Source: Tubulanus polymorphus (Eukaryota; Nemertea; Palaeonemertea; Tubulaniformes; Tubulanidae). Taken from it: a DNA stretch of 64,000 nucleotides. The notes below the pieces were generated by a model that saw only the letters and a program-made list of their open reading frames with translations, did no database searches and was not told the DNA's origin. The position numbers were made by a program, and so were the translations under genes. Below are positions 26,918 through 38,061 of this stretch, one piece after another (within the stretch, counting starts at the first letter, position 1; each line of letters begins with the position of its first letter). The DNA is taken from the NCBI RefSeq assembly GCF_964204645.1, contig NC_134026.1, positions 23,950,650 to 24,014,649 on the forward strand, written 5' to 3'.

Positions 26918-27884
26918 TTCTCATCCATAAACTTCGAGTACCGGTACATGTTTTAAGCAATCAGGGATTTCTAGAACTATCAAGTCGGTAGCCGGCCTTA
27001 AAGCATCGAAATCGTTGTTTCCAAGCGTATAACCCTGTGAAATAGAATGGCGTGCCTGTATGAAAATATACGTAAACTCATTTTGAATAACCAATATTCT
27101 CAGTCCATGAAAACGTTCAATATTTTCGAAGCGCCACAAATTCATCAAAGCCCCGAAAAAACCATGCAATGACAGTTTATGCCAAAGACTGAGTCAGGTG
27201 TACAATGACTGTGATCTTAGAATATTATACGATTATTCCAGTTAGTTTGATGATGATGAAATTATCTGGAAGTATATGATATTATTAACGATATATATTT
27301 GTTGTAAATATGATAATGATAATTATGAATGCGATTGGAAGTGAGTAGATGGGAGGGGTCTCTCCCACCTCACCGGATGAATATACTATAAGCCTAATAT
27401 TACCTTATATTACATGTATGATATTAATTTTTTCGCTACGGACATCGAGTTGATTTCCAATTTTCGCCAGTAACGAAATTCCGAAGGCTGTCGTATTTCA
27501 TTCATTTTGAAATTTCGAATAGAACTCGTTCATTTAAAACATGCTGCAATGTTCGTAATTTGCTGCTGATGTGAAACAATGTTCGTGATCAGACATCGAT
27601 AAACCGATGTCTTCATCTCGTCTTTTTCAAATCTTCATTGATTTTCGAGAAAATCAGGTGTCTTAAGCTGCTGCAACTACAAGATCATTCTATATATTTC
27701 TTACTTTTATAGGATTATTTTCTCAACTTGAAATTATTCCCATTGTGAAAGATATTTTTCTCATTTAGAATATGCGCACATAAACGCTTATGCACTAAGA
27801 ACGTGTGTTTTACGCGTCGGTTCATTGTATCAGTTACCTGCCGTCAGCCCTCAAGAATCCAGTAAAACAAAGCCGCTCTAATTG

Positions 27885-28046
27885 TACAGTAAACCCCACC
27901 TTAAGTAACTCGGACAAACCGGTACCGGTAAAATCAGTCCAAGGTAAGCAAAGTCCCCAGTTATGGATAGGAAAATGTGTTGGGAAGTCAGAAAGTTTTT
28001 AGTGTGGCTCAGTCAAGAGTCAGAGTAAGGCAAAAGGTTTACTGTA
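27885..28046. mobile_element. pogo/Tigger-like MITE
   Basis: Begins TACAGTAAACCCCACCTTAA and ends with the inverse GGTTTACTGTA. A CAGTAAACCCC-type terminus flanked by TA is typical of pogo/Tigger elements. At 162 bp with no ORF it is non-autonomous. Confidence 0.6.
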
Positions 28047-29629
28047 CATGTATACATGTATTTTTATATATTGATCGCTACTGCTGTCAGCCGCTACTTC
28101 CCCAGGGGTTCAGTTGGTGTTGGATTATGCCCCTCGCTCTATGGTCTGCTTTCGTAATTAGATTCTACGTACGGTTTTGGGTTGTGATAGGATAATAGCT
28201 TAAACGAAGGCTCAGTCCCCTATTGGCCGATGGATCGTACGACCATAAGCCGCCTGATAATATTGACCACAACAGATTGATCCGCATAAGGTTCAATGCG
28301 ATTAGCTCTAAAGCAACCCACTCGATAATGTAGTCAACACATAAAACTTTATGCAATATTGTTAGAGAAAATCATTGTTAAATGGAAATGACAACATTGA
28401 AAATGTTGGTATTCATTGCTGTGTTGCATATTCATGATTGTCAACTTATAATTCGTGTTGTTTATACATGTAAATTGTGTCTAAGAATATATTGTTTAAT
28501 ATTGTGAATGTGTGTATGGAAATTACGTTATACGGCAGGTAGATTTGAAATTTCATGTTTAGCCTACCTGGTGTACCGTTCCCGACTATGTTTGACCTAA
28601 ATGTTAAGAAAGTATATGCCTAACTCATTCGTGTAAACAATAAGTCATTCCAATTAAAGATTTCGGCTTTTGAATAGCGCCTATATCTAGAGTAACTAAA
28701 ATTAAAGCGCCCCAGTACACATTCCTAACGCAAACGTCTGTAAATTAGTTTTTGATGTGCAAATATGGATTTCACATATCAGTATTAATTATATCATAAT
28801 TTCGATGCAGAAATTCTTTTTTCACTCGAGTTTTCATTCAGTTCGTAGTCTACTGTAATAAAGCGTCTTCCAAACTTATACCATTTCAGCTACATATTCA
28901 TTCGTATTTTATTTCATTAAATTCCGTCAAAGATTACATAATTCCAAATTCACGCGTGGTTCTTTATTTCTGCACAATCGTACGTACGATAGGGATTTAT
29001 CTAAGAGCCGAGAACGGTCAGGGAAGTGGGTGGTTTATACTCTCCCCACCTCCGCGAAATGGTGCTCATAGAAAGAGCAAAATATGTCGCAGATAATCAT
29101 ATATCTATGTATTTTAAGCATAATATCCGTTTTGTTGACGTGGCCATGTAACAGCCTCGACAAATATGTACTTGTATTATATTTTCATAGTTTGAAATCG
29201 AGATAATTTACTTGAATTAGATACATGTATATTTTAAATCCAAGAAATCTTATTATGTATGTTACAAGATACGATTTATAACAAAGCAGTAAATTTGTTT
29301 ATTTTGATCAACAAAAAATCCCTGTTGGTTATTCGATTACGTTTGCGTGGCTGGGTAAGCCAAGTTGATTTTTCGTTTTAGAAAAAGATCCATCAGATCA
29401 TAACTTGTAATGGATGCAAGATGCGCTTAATTTAACAATTTATTCATTGCAGCAACACTGTTCGTTTAAGTGAATGTAATTATTATGTTATCGTGTTTAT
29501 AAAATATTTTCTCGGTTTTTTCATTGCTTGAATTTTTGTACAGAGAATAAATTTCGATATTTCATTAATTTAGATCGATCGTTCTGTTTAAGTTAATCGT
29601 CGTTTATTCTCATTTCGTCATCATCAGAC

Positions 29630-29996
29630 AGGGTTCTTTATTATAAGGGTTTTTGTAAGTCTTAGAAAGTTTTGGAAAAATTGGAATTTTTTCCCTGGCC
29701 CTGGAAAAGCTACGGATTTTTTTTCTCCATGGCTATGAAAAGGTATGGAAAATCAGGAAAATGGTCTGAAATAAAACCGTCCTTTTATTTTGAACCTTTG
29801 GCTATATGCCTAAATGTCTTACTAAACATTTGATAACAAACTTTTTGAAAACACTTCGTCGATGGTATTGATAAGTGGCACTTATTTACTTCGAATGGGC
29901 CTACATTGCCAGTCCTTTGGCGATGTGTAACTTAGGGGTATGGAAAATTCATAACCTGGGTATGGAAAATAAAATGGGGCAACCCTTAAGAACCCC
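29630..29996. mobile_element. MITE-like element with GGGTTCTT termini
   Basis: Left end AGGGTTCTTTATTATAAGGG and right end CCCTTAAGAACCCC are inverted relative to each other. The interior repeats the word 'tatggaaaat' or 'tggaaaa' several times. Non-coding, 367 bp. Family not assigned. Confidence 0.5.
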
Positions 29997-30169
29997 AATC
30001 GGATGAAAAATGCATAAATTGGTCATCATTGTCCCAATGATATTTGTTTACTTCTATTACGCACAGAAATAATGATTGGACGATTATCACCAATTACACG
30101 GTACACAACAAGCATCGGTACACGTCATGCTTGTTTTCTACATTGCTTGACGTGATATCTACTGGCACC

Positions 30170-31411
30170 ATGTCCACCAGTGAATTGAGTTGCCTTTGTT
30201 TGATTTTGTGTGTAATAAGCTCGAACGCCCAGGTGGCTCGGGGACCTCCCGGCGATGGCCCAGGGGTAAGTATATCATACCTATAACATTCCATTGTGGC
30301 GTCATTTTAGGCCCCCTATACCCTCGCCGAAATGTCGAATAGACTGTTATTCCAGATGTTATACTACCAGAAATCTTTTTTGTGGATTTGTTTATTCATG
30401 GAATATATATGACAGGAATTCACGGGGGCACTTTCGAGGAAAAGGGCATTTTTTCAATCACCACTGTACTTTGGAATACATGGAATACAGTCTGGATCCG
30501 CGCCTGGTGATCATCGAGGAATAGCTAAAATTTGATATAAGATTTTGTTTCTCAGGGAAACAGCTGCCCATCAACCGTCGGAAGGGCGCCGGCCAATTTA
30601 CCAAAACTTGGAGGGAATTGGGCTAATCTGATGGTCGATAACCGCTTTGAATGTGATGGTAAGGTGGTAGCCTGGGAGTATTACAGGGGTTATGCTGGAT
30701 CCGAGGCATTCGTAGGCGTGTGGAGACCAACTTCATCTACCAAGGTTTACACTCTAATTGGAAAAACTAAACTCCCGAGAGCTTCGATTGGTAAAAAACT
30801 AGTAGATATTTCTGATCAGCCGATAACCGTTAAGGAAGGGGATTTTATTGGTGAGATATCGAATTTACCGTCAAATCTTTCCTTCGTTAATGTGATGAAA
30901 TCCAGTAAAGATTAGTTTCTTCTATTTAAAGGTATTCATTATTCTAGTTCGATATCGAACGCCGCAATAAGCAACGCTTTAAGTAACGATTTGCCGAATA
31001 ATGAATTACACGATACTGTCAACGCTGGAATATTTGATGAAAGTATGAACAATGGGCAAAATGTCGACTTTTCCAGATGGCCTATAGTCAAAAGGACATA
31101 CGCCATCCAAGCAATAATGGATGGTAAATCTTTTTCTGTGATTTTACATTTCAAGGCACATTCCGTAGCTATTTGTGTATATAAATTCATTTTGTTGTTT
31201 GATCATGCTCTAAACTTCGGGATGAAAAACGTGAACTGAAGCAATGCCTTTTCACGAATGTCAATGTTTTGAACTGTGACAATTTGAATCTTAGGTTTCG
31301 ATGATTTCTTTTATAGATAAAGAAGAAACAACTGGGGAATCGATTACTACTTCTTGTCCATCTGGACAGTGCCCACCAGGAGAAGTGGGACCTCCAGGCT
31401 TCATTCCATAA
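30170..31411 (+). CDS. Secreted protein, short member of a tandem pair
   Basis: Exons 30170-30265, 30556-30850, 30932-31123 and 31317-31411; 678 nt, 225 residues. The N-terminus MSTSELSCLCLILCVISSNA is a good signal peptide, followed by RGPPGDGPG, a short collagen-like stretch. Exons 2-3 encode one domain of about 160 residues with CPSTVGRAP, WEYYRGYAG, VGVWRPTSST and EGDFIGIHYS; this pattern occurs in uncharacterised secreted invertebrate proteins and looks like a beta-sandwich, but I cannot name it. The last exon adds CPSGQCPPGEVGPPGFIP. I chose the 81-nt intron 30851-30931 (donor GTGAGA) because it yields GDFIGIHYS and avoids the in-frame stop met if the intron is kept. AATAAA at 31463-31468. 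Function unknown; extracellular by inference. Confidence 0.8.
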
Positions 31412-31724
31412 ACAGACTCTGTCATGGACATTTTCTTGTTTGCTTAGATTTATGTGCGCTGAAATAAATCGGACCTTCCAACAATCTGATGTTCTGTATT
31501 TTTGTTGAACGCGAGGGCGGCTTTCCATCGACAAATTCGACCATTGCAATTGTAATTAGACGAAAACTCATTTTCCTCCCTGTAATGGCCAATAATTACG
31601 GTCCAATCATCTAGGTTAATGATAAATACAGTTATTCTGTTTTATAAATGCATATTACATCCCATCAATAAGTACCCGCTCGTTCAGCGCTATCAGCCAT
31701 TCAAGCGGGGAAAGCTGCTGGAAA

Positions 31725-34700
31725 ATGAAAGCCCCTGAATTCATTTGCTTCGTTTTGACTTTTTGTGTCCTATGCTGTAACGGGCAACAGCCTCGTGGTC
31801 CACCGGGTGATGGACCAGGGGTAAGTATATATACTAAATCTTGTGATTATCGAGGTGTGTGATTTGTATCAATTCAGTGATATATACATGTACACGTATT
31901 TCATTCTTCAGGAAAACAACTGCCCATCAACTGTCGGAAGGGCGCCGACCAATTTACCAAAACTTGGCGAGAATTGGGCCAATCTGATGGTCGATAACCG
32001 TTTTAAATGTGATGGTAAGGTGGTAGCTTGGGAGTATTACAGGGGTTATGCTGGATCTGAGGCATTCGTAGGCGTGTGGAGACCAACTTCATCTACTAAG
32101 GTTTACACTTTAATTAGAAAAACTAAACTTCCGAGAGCTTCCATTGGTAAAAAACTAGTAGATATTTCTAATCAACCGATAACCGTTAAAGAAGGGGATT
32201 TTATTGGTGAGATATCGAATTTACCGTCAAATCTTTCCTTCGGTAATGTGATGAAATCCAGTAAAGATTAGTTTCTTCTATTTAAAGGTATTCATTATTC
32301 TAGATCGATATCGAACGCCGCAATAAGCAACGCTTTAAGTTACGATTTGCCGAATAATGAATTACACGATACTGTCAACGCTGGAATATTTGATGAAAGT
32401 ATGAACAATGGGCAAGATGTCGACTTTTCCAGATGGCCTATAGTCAAAAGGACATACGCCATCCAAGCAATAATGGAACGTAAATATCTGACTATTATTC
32501 TTTTTTAAATCTTTCATACCATCACGTACACGATTGGTATAGTATCATTATCTGATAGAGTCAGAAATCGTGATACCCATCGCATTTTACCATTACGTAG
32601 CGCAACAACCTGATGTAACAACAACGACTGAAGTACCTACGAGTACTGGACGACCATCGACGGATGGACCTGAAACGGTCTCGACAGAAAAACCAGACGG
32701 AGGAAGCGGCATTACTACGACTGATGGGTCTGATAAACCGATATCTTTACCGGTCCCAGGTAGAGTTATTTCCATATTACGGGGAACCTTTTGGTCGAAT
32801 TTTCTTTCTTCAATTTTGTAGTATGGAGGCCCTATTGTTTGATAAAGAGCAACGTTATTTGCACAATACTTATTATATTCGTATTACAGTTCCGGTGAAT
32901 ACGAACTGTGGAGTAGAAAACGGTCAAGTCAACGATCTTCAAATGTCAGCATCTAGTTATACACCACATTGTCCAGCCTCAAACGGACGCTTGCATAAAC
33001 TTACGCCACCAATTGAAGGGCACTTATGTCACGCCTGGTGCGCTGCACCGAATGTGATAGACCCAAAACCGTGGCTTCAGGTACCTGCGACGAAAGAAGG
33101 AACTATAGCCGCGATCACACGGAGACGATTTGGCTCGGGCCAAATTGGTACGGATTAGGCTCGGGCCAAATTTGGCGCTTGCCTAATTAGAGAGCGCGTT
33201 CACACGCAAACCATTCACTCGATACTAAACAATGCTCAAACAAAGCCAAGTGGATCATTTCCGGTGCCAGTTGCAATTCAAACGCAATCATTTGTCTGGT
33301 GCTAAAAATGCTCGTGTGATCACGGCTTATGGCCTACGGCTGTGACAGTTTTTATTCATTATCACTTTTTACAGATCGATTTAGGTACAAATGCAGCTCG
33401 AGGTGGAATTGTAATCCAAGGAAGGGGAGATACCGACTCCCGAGTAGAAAAATTCGCTTTGAAATTCAGCGCTGATGCGAGATCCTGGAGCGTTTATTCG
33501 TCCGACGGAAATGTGAAGGCGAGTATATTACAAATTAAACCATAATGTGTACATATATATTACCTAATATTTTTACAAACATATGATTTTTTTTTTAATG
33601 TAAACTATATATAATACAGATGTTCCAGCATATGGCGAATGATGGCAACGAAATAACGAAAATCAGAACTGTGCGAATTCCGTATCGATATATTCGCTTC
33701 TATCCGACCAAATGGACCCCCTCAAATAGACCTCCGTGTATGAGAGTTGAGGTATTGGGATGCGATGGTAACTGAATTAATTCAAACTTTAAGTCCACGA
33801 GCATGCAGGTCAATATTCAAATTTCAGTCAACACAATCTAAGAAAAAGTTGGGAAGTTGATCAGTTTCCATTATAACGGCTAGTATATACTGCCTATATT
33901 CTGTCCCATGGGCGTCCTCGGGATTTTTTTTAGGGGGGTTCGTTTTTAGGAATAGAGCTGGAATAGGTCTGCTGGGGGGTCCTCCCCAGAAAAATTTTTG
34001 AAAATTTCGTGCAAGTAGGCGCGTTCTGGTGCAATCTGAGGCCGATAGGTAAACTGGTTCCCGTTTACTTTGCATGTATCAATTATTATTTTGCTAATTT
34101 AGCAGATGCAGACCATGTGCTGACGTTCGACGACGTTTGAAAATTCAAAAAAGGGGTTCGTTCGAACTACCGAACCCCCTAGGGACGCCCATGTGTCCAT
34201 GTCGTATAATGAAAATGTATAAAATCCCACACTCAGAGAAGAAAAGCTATTTCGAATATCCTAATAATCAACTTCTAGTCGATCAACGTCGAACATAAAT
34301 CAATAACTAATGGAAACTTTTCTGAATCTTTTTTCTGAGTGTGGATTTTCTATATGAGACAGTTTCTCTTTTATCAAGTTATCTTTTACCCGAAAAGGTA
34401 CATTTTTTCTTGGGGGCAGAAAAAAAGATGCCACACAAAATCATTGAAATGTAGTTGGTTTTCAGATACTGCAGAGTGTAAGAATACGGATGCGAATTGT
34501 GAGGAATATGTGAAAACTGGCGAGTGCTTCCGCAATTATGCCTTCATGAACAAGTATTGCGCGAAGTCTTGTGGATTCTGCTCAACTCACGAGGAGGAAA
34601 CAGTGACCAAGCCAACGGGTCCGCCAGGTATTATCTTTATATATACACGATGTATTGAATATCTAATTCTAATTCGATAGTCGAATGTTAACAGAACTTG

Positions 34701-35120
34701 CGGTGTCCCGTCAAAATGTCCATGTCCAATTACCTATAAAATCCGTTGTTGCTTTCAGTAGTGGGACCAACGACGGTGCGTCCAATCTGTTTATCGTTAG
34801 CATGTCCACCATCTATCAGAATCACCGAGATTCCGCAACCGCCAGGCTTCGATACTCCGGCAAGCGACAATATCGCCAACGATATAGCATTTCCCGATTG
34901 TCTGGACAACGCTGACGATTGTCAGGGCTGGGCCGCACAAGGCGAATGCGAGATTAATGTCGAATGGATGAAAACGAACTGCAAGCGAACGTGTGGTTAT
35001 TGTGGATGTATTGATGAACTGCAAAGCTGCAAATATTGGTTGCTTCAAGATGAATGTAATAAAAACCATGCGTATATGAAAATGAATTGTCGGAAGTCGT
35101 GCAATACATGCTCGGTATAG
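31725..35120 (+). CDS. Secreted protein: pair domain, discoidin domain, three ShK-like domains
   Basis: Exons 31725-31820, 31912-32206, 32288-32479, 32601-32759, 32890-33080, 33375-33518, 33620-33767, 34466-34627, 34759-35120; 1749 nt, 582 residues. Order: signal peptide (MKAPEFICFVLTFCVLCCNG), RGPPGDGPG, the same domain as the upstream neighbour, a Thr/Ser-rich linker (DVTTTTEVPTSTGRPSTDG) likely O-glycosylated, a discoidin (F5/8 type C) domain starting NCGVENGQVND and ending RVEVLGCDG, then three ShK-like six-cysteine domains starting CKNTDANCEEYV, CLDNADDCQGWA and CIDELQSCKYWL. Discoidin and ShK domains are extracellular binding or structural modules. The exon at 33375 ends either at AAG followed by a GC donor or at AAT (33512) followed by GTGAAG; both keep frame. 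AATAAA at 35197-35202, immediately convergent with MTFP1. Cysteine framework is visible; ligand unknown. Confidence 0.85.
33104..33330. mobile_element. MITE, family 1 copy 2
   Basis: Left end TATAGCCGCGATCACACG, right end CGTGTGATCACGGCTTAT; near-perfect terminal inverted repeats of about 17 bp. Same family as 24965-25223. Lies in the intron between the two discoidin exons ending 33080 and starting 33375. Confidence 0.75.
33905..34196. mobile_element. Non-autonomous element with CATGGGCGTCC termini
   Basis: Left end CATGGGCGTCCTCGGG and right end CCCTAGGGACGCCCATG are inverted. A TGTCC on each side could be a 5-bp target duplication. It contains the G/C-run text typical of repeats (GGGGGGTCCTCCCC) and no gene. 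It lies in the intron 33768-34465 of the secreted protein gene. Confidence 0.6.
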
Positions 35121-35377
35121 AAGAATCAATTGATACATGTACGTATGAAATTCCGTATTACAATTATAACTTCGCCTTCATGTGACGATCGTGGAAAATA
35201 AATAACACTGTATATCAAATGAATTGTTCGAATTATTTGTTTATTGAAAAAGATCAACAAACTACAAGCAATCATAAAACAATATAAAACAAAAATACTA
35301 AATGTACTTGTGATATATCTACGGTACCTATCTTGAGGTATTTATGAAAATGTTCGGACTCTAAAAAATATCCTAAT

Positions 35378-36134
35378 TCAATCATTGCGAGTATGATGAA
35401 CTAAACCCTCTTCATCTTTTCCTAGTTTCGGTTTATATAGCTTTCTTATGGTTTCGTTCATTATATAATCGACCGATCGGTCAATCGGTTTAATTATAAA
35501 CGGAATAGAACCTAAACCGATGGCGGTCGTTGTCCATTTCTGCGCAGCCGCTGGAAGAATTTTCGTTTTTCTGAACACAAACAAACTAAAAGCACAAATT
35601 CTGTTTATGGTGAAACCTGGTATAATGACCGATGCCAAGCCCTGCCACATCATGGTATCCCCAACTGCTCTGACAATTTTTCTCGTACGAATTTGATTTG
35701 ACGGCCAATCTTCCTAAATGAATATACATGTAGAAATTGAATCAGATGTGCAACGATATTATTCATAAAACGGATGCGCCAATATCGATATTTATACCTG
35801 TGCGGCATGATACCCTTTATGGGCCGAATCAGCTACTACATAACCGCTGGCAACAGCATAACTAGCTCTGACAGCGGCGAGAGGGATCAATGCGCGGAAT
35901 GCTTCACCGACTTCATTGGCATAACCTGCAGTTCCGAATGAAATCCAAAAGTATTTCGACCATCAACTTCAATCAATTTATTATCATCATTTTTCAAATA
36001 ACAAACGAATGAATCGCCGTACCTAAATAGCGTACAGGTGTATGTTTGAAAACATCATGACATTCCTTATGCGAAGATTCCACACTGATCATTTCAACTT
36101 TCGATGGTAAAATACCGCTTGTTTTTTCTGTCAT
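35378..36134 (-). CDS. MTFP1: Mitochondrial fission process protein 1
   Basis: Inner-mitochondrial-membrane protein that promotes fission. Minus-strand exons 36134-36023, 35925-35798 and 35713-35378; 576 nt, 191 residues (human about 166). Recognisable segments in order: TPVRYLGYANEVGEAFRALI, VRASYAVASGYVVADSAHKG, then WQGLASVIIPGFTINRICAF, AAQKWTTTAIGLGSIPFIIK and PIDRSVDYIMNETIRKLYKP, each a close match to MTFP1. Several hydrophobic stretches correspond to its membrane segments. The start ATG at 36134 gives an N-terminal extension of about 15 residues relative to human. A minus-strand AATAAA lies at 35245-35240, so its 3' end nearly touches that of the convergent secreted gene. Confidence 0.93.
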
Positions 36135-36937
36135 TGCGATAATTCTACCAGTGTACTACATGGAAATATTCTAAAGAAAAAGTATGGAAAATTTGAAAAC
36201 GTGTAGTAAACAGATCTAAACTGTATAAAATATGCATAATTTCATTTTCAAAACCTTGCCCCGCAACCGTCCGCATTTATTATTTTTTAAATTCATTTAT
36301 TGGAAATAAAATTATTATTATTATCAATCTTCAACAGAATATTTCGTCATGAAGAGGTTTTGAGGTTTAGAAATGAATTAATAGACTACATTTTACAGTA
36401 TAAAAACATAACATTTGCACTTCGAATAGCCCGCGTTATTCACGCCGCGCCAATTAGCCCGCGTAAATGTAGCCAATCACAATCGGTTGCTACAAGCGCC
36501 AGTGTAAATAGCCAATCAGGTGCTGTCGGGCCATAGCGATGTGGATCTTGGCATCTCTTCTCTTCTCGATATCTATAATACGTAAGCGTGCACCATCTGT
36601 TTAAAAACCTGGGAGATGTGGATATTTTTCGTGGACATCGTTAATTTTACTCACCTAAGATTCGCCGCACGCGACCCACGGCTGCACGATGCCTTGCAAG
36701 CTCACGACCTTTAATAGAAAGGTTATCTATAACACCACTCACGATGATATGGCGAACTAAACATTGGGTTCGAACCCCTACTCATAAAATCGAAGCGTAA
36801 AAACGCGAAACAGTAAATTGTCATTAAAGTAGAGTTTATTGTAAAATGCAATATAAAGCCATACATTATATTATAGGAATTCGTTCAAATAATCAAGCAC
36901 TTGAAGCCTGCTACTTCTATAGCCTGACACTGCTTGT
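36135..36937. other. Intergenic between MTFP1 and MIF
   Basis: About 800 bases on the upstream side of MTFP1 and downstream side of MIF, both on the minus strand. Holds the MIF poly(A) signal at 36840-36835 and a tRNA-like 'gggttcgaacccc' word at about 36766, which I do not call as a tRNA. Confidence 0.6.
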
Positions 36938-37481
36938 TTAACCAAATAATCCACCATTATTGCCAACCTCATGTCTTGGGCGGTCATGAAAATTCACATA
37001 AATTCTGAAAAATGAAACCAACATTGTTTTGTATAGAATCTCGCAATAATTCGGCTCGACTTCGACTCTTCCCAAAAATGCAAAAATTACCGTGTAGGAC
37101 TTATGCCAAGGGCATTGTGCACAGCTTCAGTCAGTTCTGGGCAATATCGTCTATTTTCATCAGCGCTAATCTTTCCAATGGATTCCAGAGACATAACCGC
37201 ACAAGGATCAGTTGATCCACCAAAAGTCATCCGTTGACCACTATTCAAATGGATGCAAACATACTATAATAAAGAGTAAAATAAAGATCATGATTACAGA
37301 TATTGATTGAATAGAAAGTAAAAATTGGATTGTCATATTTTCAAATTAGTATGAAAATTAGAAAACATCTAACCCTTTTGTCTTTTCCCACTAATCTTGC
37401 TACCAGGTCAGTCAATGTAACCAGAAATCCATCTGGAACAGCGTCGTTAGCTACATTAGTGTCAATCCGTAACGTCGGCAT
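36938..37481 (-). CDS. MIF: Macrophage migration inhibitory factor homologue
   Basis: Small secreted cytokine-like protein with tautomerase fold. Minus-strand exons 37481-37374 (36 codons), 37263-37091 (173 nt) and 37004-36938; 348 nt, 115 residues, the same length as human MIF, with the same intron positions and phases. Starts MPTLRIDTNVANDAVPDGF, keeping the catalytic Pro that follows Met. Exon 2 has MTFGGSTDPCAVMSLESIGK and the last exon ends DRPRHEVGNNGGLFG, matching the human W/NNSTFA end. The CxxC redox motif of human MIF (CALC) reads CAVM here, so the second Cys is missing. Donor of exon 1 is GTTAGA, weak. Minus-strand AATAAA at 36840-36835. No signal peptide, as in other MIFs. Start lies about 580 bases from the divergent KIF20 start. 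Confidence 0.95.
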
Positions 37482-38061
37482 TTTGCTGGGCGTGTATCAA
37501 ATGACGATAAGTTGTTGGGTTCGAATCCCAAATGCGATTACTAAGCAAGCATATAAAGTGGATAAGGTGTAAGGTGGATATTCTATTTCATATTCACTTT
37601 TGCGAATATTATCTTCATTGCCATCCCAAGACCAATGATATTTCGTGAAGTATTGTTTACAGTGATTTAAAAAATAAATTTAATTTGAATTTGGGGTAGG
37701 ATAGGAACCCTTTATTCTCAGCGCTTGGTGTATGACTTGGTCGAGAAGAACAATTTGTGGGAATTTGAATGCGCCTGTTTATTAATTAACGCGAAAGCAT
37801 TGTTTTCAAGCGAGTTATGATTATATTTTCCTATGCTTAAGTGTCGTGAGTATCTTTTTATGTTACATGAATCTTTCAAGATATATGTGTGTGAAAACAT
37901 TGGGGATGATTTGGTTTATTTTTAAAGTCTTTGGATGTTGAACTTCAATCCAGTTCGACGACAACGAGACGACGGGCTAACCAATTTTGCTTTTATGATG
38001 ATTTACTCTTTTTCGCCAGACATTGTCTCTTCATACTACTGATTGAACTCTTGATTGAACG

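Larger units (their letters stand above)
26918..30169. other. Non-coding: PLK 3' region and intergenic DNA
   Basis: No exon chain found. The first part is likely PLK 3' untranslated region. Contains two MITE-like elements listed separately (27885 and 29630). A possible AATAAA lies near 28858. Confidence 0.6.

Noticed and set aside
30851-30915. Reading straight through to the stop after KSSKD in the secreted gene (and the same in its neighbour)
   Set aside because: Would truncate the domain; removing the 81-nt GTGAGA...AAAG intron restores a long open frame in both copies with natural-looking sequence. A 27-nt intron starting at GTAAAG was also considered and is implausibly short.
36740-36790. 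tRNA gene suggested by 'gggttcgaacccc' (also near 9043, 37509, 60250, 60449)
   Set aside because: Only a T-arm/B-box-like word is visible; no matching acceptor stem or anticodon arm. Could be SINE debris.
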